A model generated the notes under the pieces. The model saw nothing but the letters and a program-made list of their open reading frames with translations. It had not been told where the DNA came from and searched no databases. Positions 1 through 12,613 of a stretch of DNA of 64,000 nucleotides are shown here, piece after piece. The DNA lies in assembly GCA_014706295.1 (NCBI GenBank), contig JACSVZ010000001.1:39480318-39544317 (forward strand), written 5' to 3'. Source of the stretch: Lycocorax pyrrhopterus obiensis (Eukaryota; Chordata; Aves; Passeriformes; Paradisaeidae). Position 1 is the stretch's first letter, and each line of letters begins with the position of its first letter. The translations under genes and the position numbers were made by a program.

Positions 1-3000
1 GAAACAGCTTGCTGGTCATCAGAGCATGTTCCAGCAAGAACCTTACAGTTGATGATTCAGTCACTCAGGGGACTGCAAAATACACATTTTCCAGTCACAT
101 CCCAGCAAATACCAATTTTACAGAAATCCCCCTCATGAGGCTGCTACTAGTCTGATCTGTGGCACAGAGCTAAGGCCCACCTCTGAATCCCTTTAATGAG
201 CTCACATTTTTCTCCTTGCTACACATTCCCACTCCCGTAGCTCTTCCAGAATAATTTCACTTGTCATAAGTAACCTGCTTCTGACAGAGTGATCCAAAGT
301 AAACTATTACTAAAGAGTTTCTATGCTAACATAGGTCATTCTAGCAGAGCCAGAGTGGAATGCAACTACACACAAAATCACACCCGCATACCTGGGGAGG
401 AGGAAGAAAGAGAGAGCAAGGGAGGAGCAGCCTGCAACAAGATTCCTTAATCTGGCTCAGCTGCACTTCATCTGATTACAGTCTCGGTAACCCTGACAGT
501 GAAAGCTGGAGCTTCTGTGAAGAGCTCCAAGCATGGTACTTTCTATCTATCTGACTAGAATAACAATCCTGATCATGGGCTGAAAAAATCACAGGGAAAA
601 CAGGGAACCCAGAATACCCTTGCAGTTGTGAAAAGAATGCATATTCTAAATATGGCTCCCAAAAGGGAAAAGAAAACAAATTAAAAGCAAAGATAAGCAT
701 ATAACTCAAGTTTAGCAGACAACTGTTTGACAGCTGTGACAAGCTTAGAAGAAATAACACATGATTTCAAAATACTACTCTTCAGTAGTTTTTCGCACAA
801 GAATTGCTCAATTGCTTTCAGCACAGACAAAAAAAAGTGCTGTCAACATAAATAGTTCCTGAGAGCTGAAATTCTGTAGGTGATGATCAACGCATCAACG
901 TACTTGTTCAAACCATTAGGAGAATGTTATGGGTTGACTTTGGAGTGTGCAGTCTGTCTAGTCCGCTCACATCCTCCAACATGGATTTAAAACTCACACA
1001 GATTCCAAATGCCCAGTTCTGCCATAGCGAAGATTACACCCAAGATTACAACTGGCCTTTTTGATTTGTTGTAGCACAGGTACCTACCCTGCACTTTTTG
1101 TTCAAGAGTATTTTTTGAACAGAGTGCAGTCTTAGTAACAAAGATGTGCTTCTTCTCCGGCCACAACCCTGCCCATTAAAAAATACCCATGACATGGAAC
1201 ACCTTCAAAAACAAGTCAGATGCAGTTTGGGTAAGTTAACGACATGGTGAAGAGTCCTTGATGGGACTATAGTAACTCGTATGCTCCACAGTGCTCAGTC
1301 CCCTCTAGAGGGAGGGCTGAGTCCACTAACTGCTCTAAGGAATGGAGAACACTGTCCAAGACACTGCACAATCCTTCGACCTCATTCTGCCTTTGCTTCT
1401 TTAATTTTTCCTCTGAACGAGCTGTATGATTTTGGGAAAAGGGTATCATTATCAGGTTTAGTTTCTTCAGAAGTTACTTACCAGTATGCATTTTTGTATT
1501 AGCTTGTCCTTACTTGGCCTCAAACAGGCAGCTTTTCTATCATTAAAGCAAGTAGATCTAACCATATATATGTATTGAAACCATGACACATTCAATAAGA
1601 ACCACTTGGAGAAAATTCTAAAGCTTGACTTCTGAAGGATTCCTAAGTACCTCATCATGGCAAGAGAAAGTGATCTTCCCTGTACTGAAAAGATTTCTTA
1701 GATTCACCATTTAAAATCTGAAAAATCATACCTTAATCTAGTTTTACAGATATGTGTTTTTTCATGTAACCAGACTGCACTGCCTTCTCTGCCAATGGTG
1801 GAAGAATACCTGTGACTGTGTTTGGCTACCACTCCAAAAATGAGCTAATTTTTTTCAAAGCAGAAGTGTATTTGTTTCCCTAACAGAGCAAAAAAAGAGA
1901 TGGATAACCGTGCCTGACTGCTCAATGCTATACTTCATTTACATATCTGCTGAGTTAAAATAGTCATATGTCTTTTCTATTAAGATACACAGACACCTAG
2001 TACTAAAAAAAAGTACTTGCAATAGGAACAAAACATTAAAAGATTGTTCAAAAATTGAATTCCTTTTCTTTTCTTTTTAGCTAGTAAGAATATTTTACAG
2101 GGAAGAGGAAAAAAACCTCAAATCAGAGCAGGGAATGCAATAGCAGTTTGATAATCATTGCTTAAATTAACAATTCCTACCCTTATTCTAAGTACAAAGT
2201 AATCCATAGCTTCTCTCAAGTAGTACCAGACTACTTAACTTCCTATGCTGGCCAGTAAAAACTACAATCAAGGCTCCTCCTCATTATGCCTGATTCATCT
2301 TTTTTTTAGGCAACAGTGGCCTTTGAGTGTCTGTTCTTCTCCTTATGCCATTCACTATGGAGGATATAACTCGTGGAAGGAAATAAAAAAGTGCTTTACT
2401 TTCCCCTATAGATGCATAAGGCAAGCAGTGACCCAGCCCTGCATATGCTATACATTACAAAGCTGTTATGCTTGCCCTAAGTGTCTCTTTCTTTTTCTTT
2501 TTTTTTAACACCATATGGTACTAATTATCTTCGTGGGTACAAATAAAAATAAAGACTTCTTGAAACCACATTTGATTTATTCCTGACCACTGTAAAATCA
2601 GTAATAGAATACACTGTCAAACCACTGGCATGGAATGTGAATAATGTCCATCCTGCACTATGACTTCCCTCACATATATGCAACTACATTACAAAATGTG
2701 AGGCGAGGAGAGTTATGCTGAAGGGATTCCCTGTATACAACCACTGCTAACACCAACTACACAAGCAAGCTTCACAAATTCAGTTAATTCTAATAGAAGG
2801 TCTCATGGCACTGACAATGATGGGCCAGAGGACAAGAAAAGCTAGACATCCTAGAGGAAAAAAGCATACTGTTCCAAAAAGCCAAAGAAGTGAATTAGCA
2901 TTTTGACATGGGCTACTGCAATGGCTGGTCAATTAACAGTACTGCCTAAGTTACTAGCAGCTACTATTCAAAAAAATGGGGGAGTGGGGGTATAAAAGCA

Positions 3001-3527
3001 CCAAAAAAAACCATACTTAAAGCAAGGTGTTGATTCTTCCCCCAATTACCTTCCACCTTTACAGTCTGAAAGTGTTTTCAGAATTAAGACTCTAAACTAT
3101 TAAGGTTCTTCATCAAGGTAGCAAATTACTCACAAATCTACAATATTTTAAAGCTCTGTAGCTGAATATTCATATTGTACCAAAGTGCTTAGATTGCTTC
3201 AAATGGGCACATGGGAAATTTGTGATGCTCAATTTGTGGTTAGTTACTAATGCAGCAACATTTTGCATTAATGAAACTCCTGATGTGCATTAATTACTGT
3301 ACTGGCTTGTAACACATTTTTGTGCCTATTAGTTTGCTAATACTTAGAATAAAAATAATCACGTATGACTTGTGGAAGTAGGGAAATGTAAGCCACAGCT
3401 CATTTGAATTTAGAAAAAACAGACTATATTAAGAAACCATGCAGTTTCTCACCAGTTACTCTTGTGCATGAGAAGATGCCATTAAAGAAATGCATCAGCA
3501 CATCTGAGTTCCTAGAAATGAACTTAC
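1..3527 (-). other. Part of PCCA intron 18
   Basis: This AT-rich intronic DNA holds no exon, CR1 copy or LTR that I recognise. Short open frames on both strands (for example 360-554 and 2245-2508) lack family motifs and splice partners. I looked for the next PCCA exon (BT domain) on the minus strand and did not find it, so intron 18 extends beyond position 1. Confidence 0.6.
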
Positions 3528-3630
3528 CTTGGAGTCCCTAGAAATCGCTGTGATCTCAGTTGTTCAGCCACATACAAAGACGCTGCTGTTGCCAGTAGTT
3601 CTCTTCTTTCAAGATCTGTCAGCTTGTGTC
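3528..3630 (-). CDS. PCCA: PCCA exon 18: start of the BT linker domain
   Basis: This 103-nt exon gives two bases to finish Gly, 33 codons, then AG of a split codon: HKLTDLERRELLATAASLYV, AEQLRSQRFLGTP. It follows the biotin carboxylase domain and begins the BT (biotin carboxylase-carboxyltransferase interaction) region, which docks on PCCB. This part diverges most from my recollection of human PCCA, as expected for a linker. The acceptor is ...gaaaactag, the donor is gtaagt (perfect). The next exon was not recognised in positions 1-3527. Confidence 0.93.
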
Positions 3631-4535
3631 CTAGTTTTCAAAAAAATTTAAAAAGAAAATTAGATACCACAGACCAACACAGACACAAAAAGTAACAACT
3701 ACCAGTAAAGACAATGCTCAGTCCTTACACGTGAAAGCTACATTTTTTCCTCTAAATTAAGACAAGGCATAGCATAGCAGACGCTCTGAGTTTCAGAGTT
3801 TAAATTGCATGTTTTCATACAAATCAGCCCAACTGCTAACACTGGTGTCTCTGTTAAAAACAATTTGACAACTGAAAGAAAAGAAACTGAATGATGCTGC
3901 AGCATCTTGTTTTCATTACTGAAATGTCACTGGTTGACATATTGTGCCTCATGCTGGTAAGGAATCCATCTGTACATTAGAACTTACTCAAAATATAGAA
4001 CACTCTCAGTACTTTATCTGAGGCAAAGGCTACAGATCTTTCAAACAAAAGGGACAGTGCAACAGTATAAACCCAAAAAATAAATGGGGATAATGCTACT
4101 CGTCAGCCCTGGGTCATTTAGTGTCTTTTGTGTAATCATTAGATCACAACTAATGGAGTCAAAGTCATCTTTGACACTTCAGAAGCAGAAAGTGGCTCAA
4201 AGCAGTCTATAATCTGAAGGCAGACAACCTAATAAATACTTGGCAAAAAGACACTGGGGTGATTGGAAGCAGGTTTTCTCCCAGTCTGGGCTTGTTCCAG
4301 AAAGCGAAGGTTAAACAGAGATTCAACTGTCCATTCAACAGGCTAAAGGAGCAGAGTGACAGAACTCTGCCCTGCTCATCTTTAGGTCAGAAATCACACA
4401 ACACAGATTGGGTATGAAAAGGTGGCAAATACGTGGCCAAAAATGATGCGAGATTCCAGAGAAGGGCCACCAAGATGAGTAGAGAAATAGAGCATCTCTC
4501 CTATGAGGAACGGCTAAGAGAACCGGGATTGTTCA

Positions 4536-4540
4536 GCCTG
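4536..4540. repeat. 5-bp target-site duplication, left copy (GCCTG)
   Basis: It pairs with 5608-5612. Removing the LTR and one copy restores the CR1 consensus phrase TTCAGCCTGGAAAAGAG. Confidence 0.88.
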
Positions 4541-5607
4541 TGCCATGGTTTGACACTGGCCTGATGGCAGGCACCCACAAGAGTTGCTTGCTCACCCTCC
4601 CCTGCCACAGCTGGGCAGAGGAGAGAGGGGACAAAATTAACGAAGGCTTCATTAGTTAAGGACCAGAGAAAAAAAACACTTCAAGGGCAAAACAGGCTTA
4701 ACTTAAAGTTACAACATGAATTTATTGCTAACAGAATCAGAGGAGGATAATGAGAAACAAAATAAGCCCTTAAAAACACAATTTTCTCCCCAGCCCTTCC
4801 GTCCTTCCCACTGACAGCACAGGTAGACAGGGCATGGGGGGTTCAGTCAGTCCATCACCACAATTTTCTTCTACTGCTCTGGGAGAGGAGTCTTCCCCTG
4901 TGAGGCCGTGGGGTCTCTCCTGTGGGAGACAGTTCTCCATGAACTTCCCCGGTGTGGGTGCCCTCTCACGAGCAGCAACCACACCGCCCCTGCTGCAGAG
5001 TGAGCCCCTCCCGCGGGCACACAGCCCTCCCAAAACTGCTGCACCATGGCTCTCTCTTTCCACGGGGTGCAGTCCTCCAAGGAGAGGCTGCTTCAGCCTG
5101 GAAGCAGGGCCCTCTCTCTCCACCAGGTCTCCCACTGGATCACAGCCTCCTCCAGGCATCCACCTGCTCCAGCACGGGCACCTCCCCCAGGCTGCGGGTG
5201 GATCTCTGCATCCCACATGGATCCATGGGCTGCAGGGGGACAACCTGCTTCACCATGGTCTGCACCACGGCCTGCAGAGGAATCTTGTCTCTGGCACCTG
5301 GAGCAGCTCCTCCCCATCCTTCTTCCCTGACCTTGGTGTCCCCATGTTGTTTCCCCTCACATGTTCTCACCTCCTCTTCTCTGACAAGAATCCAAAATCT
5401 TGTGACTTCAGTTTGATTTTCTTCTTAAATATGTCATCACAGAGGCATTACCAGCCTCTCTCATTGGCCCAGTTTTGGTCAGCAACATGTCCATCTTCAG
5501 AGCCATCAGCCATTGGTGGACTTGGTGGAAACTTCCAGGAGGTTCTCACAGGAGCGACCTCTGTGGCCTCCCCGCTACCAAAAACCACGCCAAGCAAAAC
5601 CAGTACA
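4541..5607 (+). mobile_element. Solo LTR of an avian endogenous retrovirus (ERVL-like)
   Basis: This 1067-bp element starts TGCCATGGTTTGACACTGG and ends CCAGTACA, with the TG...CA ends of an LTR. It is flanked by the 5-bp duplication GCCTG (4536-4540 and 5608-5612), which lies exactly within the continuous CR1 consensus. The 5' start and the GC-rich interior, with repeated phrases such as GTGGGAGACAGTTCTCCATG, resemble the long avian ERVL LTRs of TguLTR5 type; I name the family only by resemblance. No gag, pol or env sequence and no second LTR are present, so it is a recombination product. Open frames inside it (for example 4834-5640 and 4770-5243 on opposite strands) are by-products of its GC-rich interior. 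Confidence 0.88.
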
Positions 5608-5612
5608 GCCTG
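5608..5612. repeat. 5-bp target-site duplication, right copy (GCCTG)
   Basis: It pairs with 4536-4540 around the solo LTR. Confidence 0.88.
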
Positions 5613-7382
5613 GAAAAGAGAAGGCTTCAGGGTGACCTAACTGCAGCTGTCTGGTAGCTGAAAGGTGCCTGCCAGAAAGATGGAGTGAGAATATTTACAA
5701 GAGCATGTAGTGAAAGGACAAGGGGGAATAGATTCAAACTAAAAGAAAGGAGGTTTAGATTAGACATTAAGAAGAAGTCCTTTACTGTCAGGGTGGTGAG
5801 GCACTGAAACAGGTTGCCCAGGAGTGGATGCTCCATCCCTGGAAGTCCCAAGACCAAGATGGATAGAGCTCTGAGCAATCTGGTCCAGTGGAAGGTATCC
5901 CTGCCCATGGCAGGGGGGTGGAACCAGGTGATTTTTAAGGTCCCTTGAAACCCAAGCACTCTATGATTCTGTGAGAGAGAACAAAAGGACAAAGTACTTG
6001 GTCCACAAGGCAGTGGCAGGAAGTTAAAATTGACATAAAACAGGACAAGAACTGCAAAACTGAATTGTCATGAAGAAAAGAGGCAAACTTTATCCTTGAG
6101 AAAGAGATTTTGCACAAGTGAAAGCAAGAGTGTTTAATGAGCAAGAGAGGAGGATTACACAATAAAGTTAAAAGATAAAGGTTGAGACTGAAAGACTTTG
6201 CTGAACTCAGTTACAACACAGCTCTCAAAAAGTGCTTTATGTGTATGTATCACAGCAAATGCCATCATCCAGAACAAGCACAGATTTCACATGAAAGGAT
6301 GGGGGAAGAGCTTCAGAAGGCTGTGTCTCCCAGAGGAACTCTGCCCAGGGGGGCACATTTGCTTCCAGTCCTGCAGCAGAAACAGTTACACAGATCCATT
6401 CTATTATCTCCCTCCCATCGCCTCAGTGCTACGTAATGTAAATTCACATTCCCCAGTACTGGTTACTAGCCAGTGACAATTTCTATCAGCAGCATAAAAT
6501 AAGACTAACGAGATCCTCAAGAAAATCCAGAATGGAGGCTGCTGTAAAGGACTGGAGCAGACTCTACAGTAACAAAGCCACAATTTCAAAATAGGATGTC
6601 TTCTGCACAGATCCCAACATTCCACTAGGCATATTAAACAGGGTTAGGTAAAGAGGCTACTTAAGAGTCCACCTCAGAAATGCAGTCATGCCACAGTGAT
6701 GGGAATACATTCAATACAGTCCAGCAAAGAGTACAAAGAAGTTGTCTCAGGCCAAAAAATGTAAATTTAAAAACAACAAAAGTCAGAAAATCTGCATCAA
6801 TCTCTTTTTAATTTAGTCCACATTAACATATTCTGGCTGAATATTACTGCAAGTTCCTTTGCTCAGTGTTTATTTTTTTTTATCTGCCTTGAAATGGAAA
6901 CGGTCTTCACTTCAACAGACACATGCAGAAATACAAATGCTGAAAGGTTGAGAACCTGGCTTCAGAAACAAACTCAATTTTTCCTTTGCCAGTCACCAGA
7001 AAAACTGATTGCAAGGCAAAATTCAAAAAACACTTAACTTTTGTACTAATTTCTACATATACACACACATACATTATACATATATAAGCCTTACGTAATT
7101 ATACATTGCAATAACATCAATTATCCAGATCTGAAATGTGCCAATTTTCCAGTTGTTTACACACAGCGATGAAACTCTGAGATTGCTTTTTCAAAACACT
7201 GAATCTAAAACCGATGATTTGTTTACATGTCTCAGCTAAAGGCACATCACAAACCTGCCCTAAAGCCTTTGCCTTTCAGTCCCCCTGGCCAACACTCATG
7301 ACAAGACTGTGTGACCAAAACTGCACATTCCCACCTGCTTCAACACACACTGTTAGAATCAACTCAAGTAAAGGAACAAGGT

Positions 7383-7420
7383 AAGGAACTAGAAGGATCT
7401 AGAAAGGAACTAGAAAGATC
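7383..7420. repeat. Short direct repeat, two 17-bp copies
   Basis: AAGGAACTAGAAGGATC at 7383-7399 recurs with one change (AAGGAACTAGAAAGATC) at 7404-7420, an offset of 21 bp. A partial AAGGAAC precedes it at 7371. It looks like a local slippage duplication. Confidence 0.85.
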
Positions 7421-9562
7421 CCATTTCAAAGGTTTTATTGCATGACCTCCATCTTGGATGAAATAACTGCTTTTTTGCTTGCTGTGCCACAAAAACTATT
7501 TTCTCCCCGTATCTTCAACAAAAATCAAACTCCAAACAGCGAACAAAGGTCAATAAGTTGAAACAGGTTAACAACTGATCAAGAGTCACACTCATTGCTT
7601 CATTACTATGAACATGAAAAAAATATTTATCCATTTGTCACTATTTACACCAGTTGCGTCACAGACGTGGCAAGCAGAAAACCAGTTATGCTGTAGTATC
7701 CAAAGGAGGATTTCTGGGAGATAAACTGTTAACAGGAACATACCAAAATTAGGTTTTGGTCTCTGGCAACAAACATACAACCCTACCACAGAATGTCCTT
7801 AGCATAACTTTGGAGGCATACCTCAGAAGTTTGATTAAAGGTTGCTTCCTAAGGATGGCAATTTACCTTTATTACACAGGACAGACTGCTGTCAGTACTG
7901 CCTTATTTCTCTGAACTCCAGTCCCACTTCCCTTGCTGTCTGCTTTTGCTTTGCTGCTATGCTCAGCTGAATTCTAAACAGTTTTGAAGTCAAACTTACA
8001 ATTATATTACTATATTTGGAAATACAAATGTTCCAGATACTAATACCTTTGTTTCCCATCAAGTATTATTTCACTTCGGAAGCTACTCCTCAGGATTTCA
8101 GTGGGGTGTCTCAAGAAATAAATTAATATCCACCATCAATAAAGATATAACAACACAGCCTTTCACATTCACCATACAGATTGATTTGAAGAGTACCAAA
8201 GCTACCTCTGGAGCAGTTGTCCAAGTGCAGCCTTGAAAGGGAGTGAAATGAGTAAGTAGCAAAGGTCCCCCAACTTCCAATATAGGAAATTACACCATTT
8301 GTCTTCCCTGCTCTCATCACTGCAGACTCCTGGCCTATACAGAAATTTCATCTCCACAATAAAACATGGAACTGGTAGCTGCCAAATCTCTCTGCTTAAC
8401 CTGGGATATACTTCTGCATTACCACTGAATTATCAGCTGAATTACATAAGGTGAATGCACAACAGGAAGAATGGTTATAAAATTAAGTCACAACTAAAGG
8501 AGTGGAAGCAGTGTTGTTCCCATTATTTAAAACTCGACTATACACATCTATTACTACTAAATGGCAGGACCCTGGTCGGAAGGAAGACAAGAAAAAAAAT
8601 ATTTCTCTCTCATTTCCCTGATGTTATGATTGCTTAAATCAATATTATCCCAGTATCCCCCAAGCTGAGTCAAAAAGGTTCATGCAATTACTTTACATAA
8701 CCAACTTCAAATTAAATTACATAAAAGGTCATTTTTCCCTTAACAGTCTCATTTGCATTTTGTCCTAGAAACGTGTTTCCTACTATCAATTACAGGGAAA
8801 AAAACAAAACAAAACAAACAAGTTCTGGTTATGTGCCCCAGTCGGTTACTTAATACTTGAAGAGTGATTGTTTTCGATTGGGAAGAATAAAAATTAAAAG
8901 CATAATGGGTAAGATAAAAAGTGCAATGCATAATTCAGATCAATACCAAAGTAGGCAAAGTTTATAACATTCCTAGGTTCTGTTTTAGCTAAAGTTTTTC
9001 CTAGTGGATTTTGAAGTTAATCATTACAGATGGCACATATACCAAGTAGGTTGAGGCAGAAAACAAAGTTGAATGTTATTAAAGGGTTTAATTTCTTGTG
9101 AAGTCAAGTACAGCTTTGTTCCACACAAACAGTCATGGTAAAAGACAGGCAAACATTGCGTAAGCAATCTCAAACCATTCAGAGTAGTGAAGAAGTGTGT
9201 CTCAGAGAATTCATGGCCACTTACTTCTAAGATGGATGCTACAGTATACAGAAAGGAAGCCTCTACTATTCTGAATTATAAAGGAAGTAGTGACAGACCA
9301 AGAAGTGGTTTTTTGGCTTCAGCTGCCAGAAAGAAGAAAGTAAACTGTTAAGTCAACCTTTATAATGCAGCAGCTTCACAAAGTTAAAACTAATATTAGA
9401 TTCCAATGCAGAGAAAATGAATGGAATTAGTAGCAAGCATCCTCCATCTTCTAACAGTGACAAGGGAAGCTGCATTTCCCCCTCCAACTAATAGCAGAAG
9501 CCTCCAGACCTAAATTTAAAAGTCATAGCTGCAGTCCCAATTCACCTAAAAAGCCCTTTTGC

Positions 9563-10030
9563 TCAGAATCATGGCATGACTGAGGTTGAAGTGACCTTGA
9601 AAGTTCCTTAGTTTATTCGGTGTGAATAAACCCCTCCCCACCATGCAATCTCAACATCAAATTCAGAAGAGGTTGCTCAGAGGTTTGTGCAGTGAGACCT
9701 TTAAAATCTCCAATTTATGACCCCTGTTGCTTGCTGTGCAACTCATTGAAGAGCCTGGCTTCATGTTCTTGGGAGCCCCCCCAAGCTCCTAGAAGGCTGT
9801 CCTCAGGTCCACCTTAAGCTTTCTTGCTTCCAGGAAAAACAAGACTGGTTTCTCCCAGCTTCGCCTTACAGGTCATCTAGTCCAATCCAGCACCACCCTT
9901 GTGGCTCTTCACTAGACTTAATCAAGTTTATTGCCATCTTTCTTACACGCATGAGGGGGTTAAAACTGGACACAGTATTCCAGAGATGGTTTAATAAGTA
10001 TTAAGCAGAGTAATCATTTCATCCAACCCA
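9563..10030 (-). mobile_element. Old CR1 LINE fragment, minus strand
   Basis: The order of blocks matches the reverse complement of a CR1 3' end. First comes the terminal octamer region (TCAGAATCATGGCATGAC), then TTGCTCAGAGG, then the AGAAGGCTGTCCTCAGGTCC and TTCTTGCTTCCAGG blocks, then AAACTGGACACAGTATTCCA and a GCAGAGTAATCA end. It is clearly more diverged than the 52135 copy, so it is probably older. It lies in sense orientation with PCCA. The edges are approximate. Confidence 0.75.
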
Positions 10031-12589
10031 CATGATTATGATAAACACAACACATCTAAAGGCCTTCACCTCACACACAATCTCTGGAGCCAATATGCCA
10101 TTTCAGAAGAGAAGTGCTTCCTCTTTATTCCTTTCTGCATTAAAAATATAAAGGATTTTCCATCAGAATTTCCGTTCTTCCTCTCCATTCAAATGAGGCA
10201 AATGTACCAGAAGAGGGAAAGTAAATGATTGCTCTTCTGTTTTTTTTCCTCATGTATTTTGGGATGACTTTTGTGATAATCTCTTGGAAAATGCCCCATC
10301 TTTTACTGGCACAGGATGTGTCTCCCAAAGAGACTGACTGATTTGAGACATCATTTAATAACCAGGAAGAGTGGAACATCAAGAAAAAGAAAATCTCAAT
10401 ATTTTAAAAGAAAACCAGAAAGACATTAACTGTGAAACAGCCTGACCCACAATGACTAATCCCATGAACAGGGTACTAACCTAAAGATCCTTGAGTTTAA
10501 TTTGTTCTTTGTCCAAGACTCCTCTTGGATCTTTGTGAAAATACAGATACACTTTCTGTGCCTATAAAATAGGGATAATACATAGTAAATTTCTTTCTCA
10601 TCAGGCAGATTAGGAAGCACAGAGGCTTCCCAGTTTGTTTGGAAGCTGTAGTAGAACAGTGTATCTGACTCCTGCACACTTGGCAGACATTTTTATGCTG
10701 TAAGGAAAGTGCTTGGAGGCCACTCTAACACAGGTGTACTTGTGTCACCTGACTTAACCAGTGCTCCTGCACCCACCCTCAGATCTGCACACCTCCCAAA
10801 ACATACATGTATGCCCAGAGCCACAACCTACTCCAGCTCACCTACTGCCAGCCAGCATTCCAGCCAGCCATCCCTCACATGGACAAAAAAATGGCATGAC
10901 AGCAGCTGCTTTCCCACACTAATCAAACTCTGCACAAGGTTACTTTCGGCACAGCTATTATTTTAAAATAACTTGCAATAAACAAACTTCTACTGGTATT
11001 GAATGTTTACTTAAAGATGGAGAGAGAGTTAAACCCTAATCATGAAAATTACTGAACATGCCCATTCTACATGTAATTTGAAGAGGGCATCACACAGGTT
11101 AATGGAAAAGTAGCCAAGATACGTCTAATAATTCACTTTTTCTTAACTTAGAGTAAAGGTCTTCTAATAAAGGATTTATAATGGAACTCATAAAATGAAA
11201 CGGGAAAACAAAGCATCTCTTATTTTACTCTTAAGTAAGACTTGATATTTACACTTGAAGAAAAATGCACATAAGAAATGGGCCAGTACTTCATGCAGTC
11301 ACCAGAGAGAACACAGCTGACATTCATTACTTACCATCAGTGTAGATCACCAGTGGCAATTGTGCAGTTTACAAAAGAAACAATGGATTGTGCTTGAGCA
11401 TTAACTTTACACACATCTCTATTGAAATGTTTCTATTTCTTAAGTTTTCCAAATTTAAAATACTTCTGGTATGGATGCCTACTGTTTACAACAGCACATA
11501 CTTCTATCTATTTCCAGATCCATGTTGGCTATACATTGCTATAATTTTTCAGGTTGTCACAGCTCTTTTTCAACAGCTATTCATCTTCTATAAGCAAGAG
11601 TAAGATATATGAAGCTACTTAATTTTCAAATCCTCCTAGCAAAGTTTACCCTGGGTATTTATATTAAAAAGTTAGCTGAAGTGATTAAGGAAATTACATA
11701 TAAGTTAATTTTTGTCTTTGCTTCTCTTCCTGAGCTTCCACCTGTCATCTGCCCACCATCCTTGCTTGCATTCAACAGGTCCCATTTGAGTCCTTGGATT
11801 TGTAGAAACATTTTTCAACGGGTACTTAAAAAACTATCCTCAAATTCAAGTCATCAATTTTTTTTAAGCATGAAGGGTTTGATCCAGTGCAAACTACATC
11901 ATTAAAAGGGTTCTCAGTTACTTTGGTGAGCTTTTAATCAGTATTCATGAATCAGTATTCTTGATCTGAAGTACAGTGCCATAATATGTTCCTTTATTTA
12001 TCATTAAGAAGGCTAATGTGTGCTTGTGTTTGATAGATGGAAGGAGATGAGCAAGACTTTTCATGCATCAGGAACAAAGTCTAGGAATTTCACATGTGCC
12101 AGTCATTAGTTTCTATTACGAACCACCACAATATCGGTTCTTGTGTCTTCTGGTGTCCAGAGCAAAAGCAGATCTTTAAGAATCTGTTAATATAATACTA
12201 CTGCTTGGTTTATGTTTTTATTGTTCCCAGTTGTGTGCCAGGTGAGGCTGCCTTCTCACAATATGTTACTGGGACTCCAGCATCTTGCATCCTTGCCTTT
12301 TTCCCCCATTCCCCTCTCCCCATTCTCAGTCTGCCACTCACTTTGCACATCTACTGAAGTTCACCAGATTCCTTCACAAGCTAAATCAACCCAGGAATCT
12401 ACAAAAAAACTAACCCAACAAAAGCACCAACAGTAAAAAAAACGCAGATTTCATGCTGGTTTAGAGACCTGGATCTACTGAATAGTAGAGAAGGACTGAA
12501 TAGTCCTAGAAACATCAGAGAGACAGGACATGAGATTCTGTATTCAAGTGTCAGGGAAGGGAGAAAGACCAGCTACAGCACCACCAAGC

Positions 12590-12613
12590 CTTCAAGAGCA
12601 GCTTCAAGAGCAG
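12590..12613. repeat. 12-bp tandem duplication
   Basis: CTTCAAGAGCAG occurs twice back to back. It is a simple local duplication with no evident function. Confidence 0.9.

Larger units (their letters stand above)
4450..5970 (+). mobile_element. CR1 LINE 3' end, split by a solo LTR
   Basis: The left part (about 4450-4540) reads as the CR1 ORF2 tail region, with blocks like TTCCAGAGAAGGGCCACCAA and CTCCTATGAGGAACGGCTAA, up to TTGTTCAGCCTG. The same CR1 resumes at 5608 with GCCTGGAAAAGAGAAGGCTT. It continues through the 3' UTR hallmarks (AGAAAGATGG; GGTTGCCCAGGAGTGGATGC; ATCCCTGGAAGTCCC) to a CTATGATTCTGTGAG end near 5970. The copy is 5'-truncated, as most CR1 copies are, and is antisense to PCCA. 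The left edge is approximate. Confidence 0.9.

Noticed and set aside
4834..5640. 268-codon plus-strand open frame, with a 157-codon frame opposite it
   Set aside because: It lies within the GC-rich solo LTR and runs past its end into CR1. Several overlapping frames on both strands are open here because the interior is stop-poor. No domain is recognisable.
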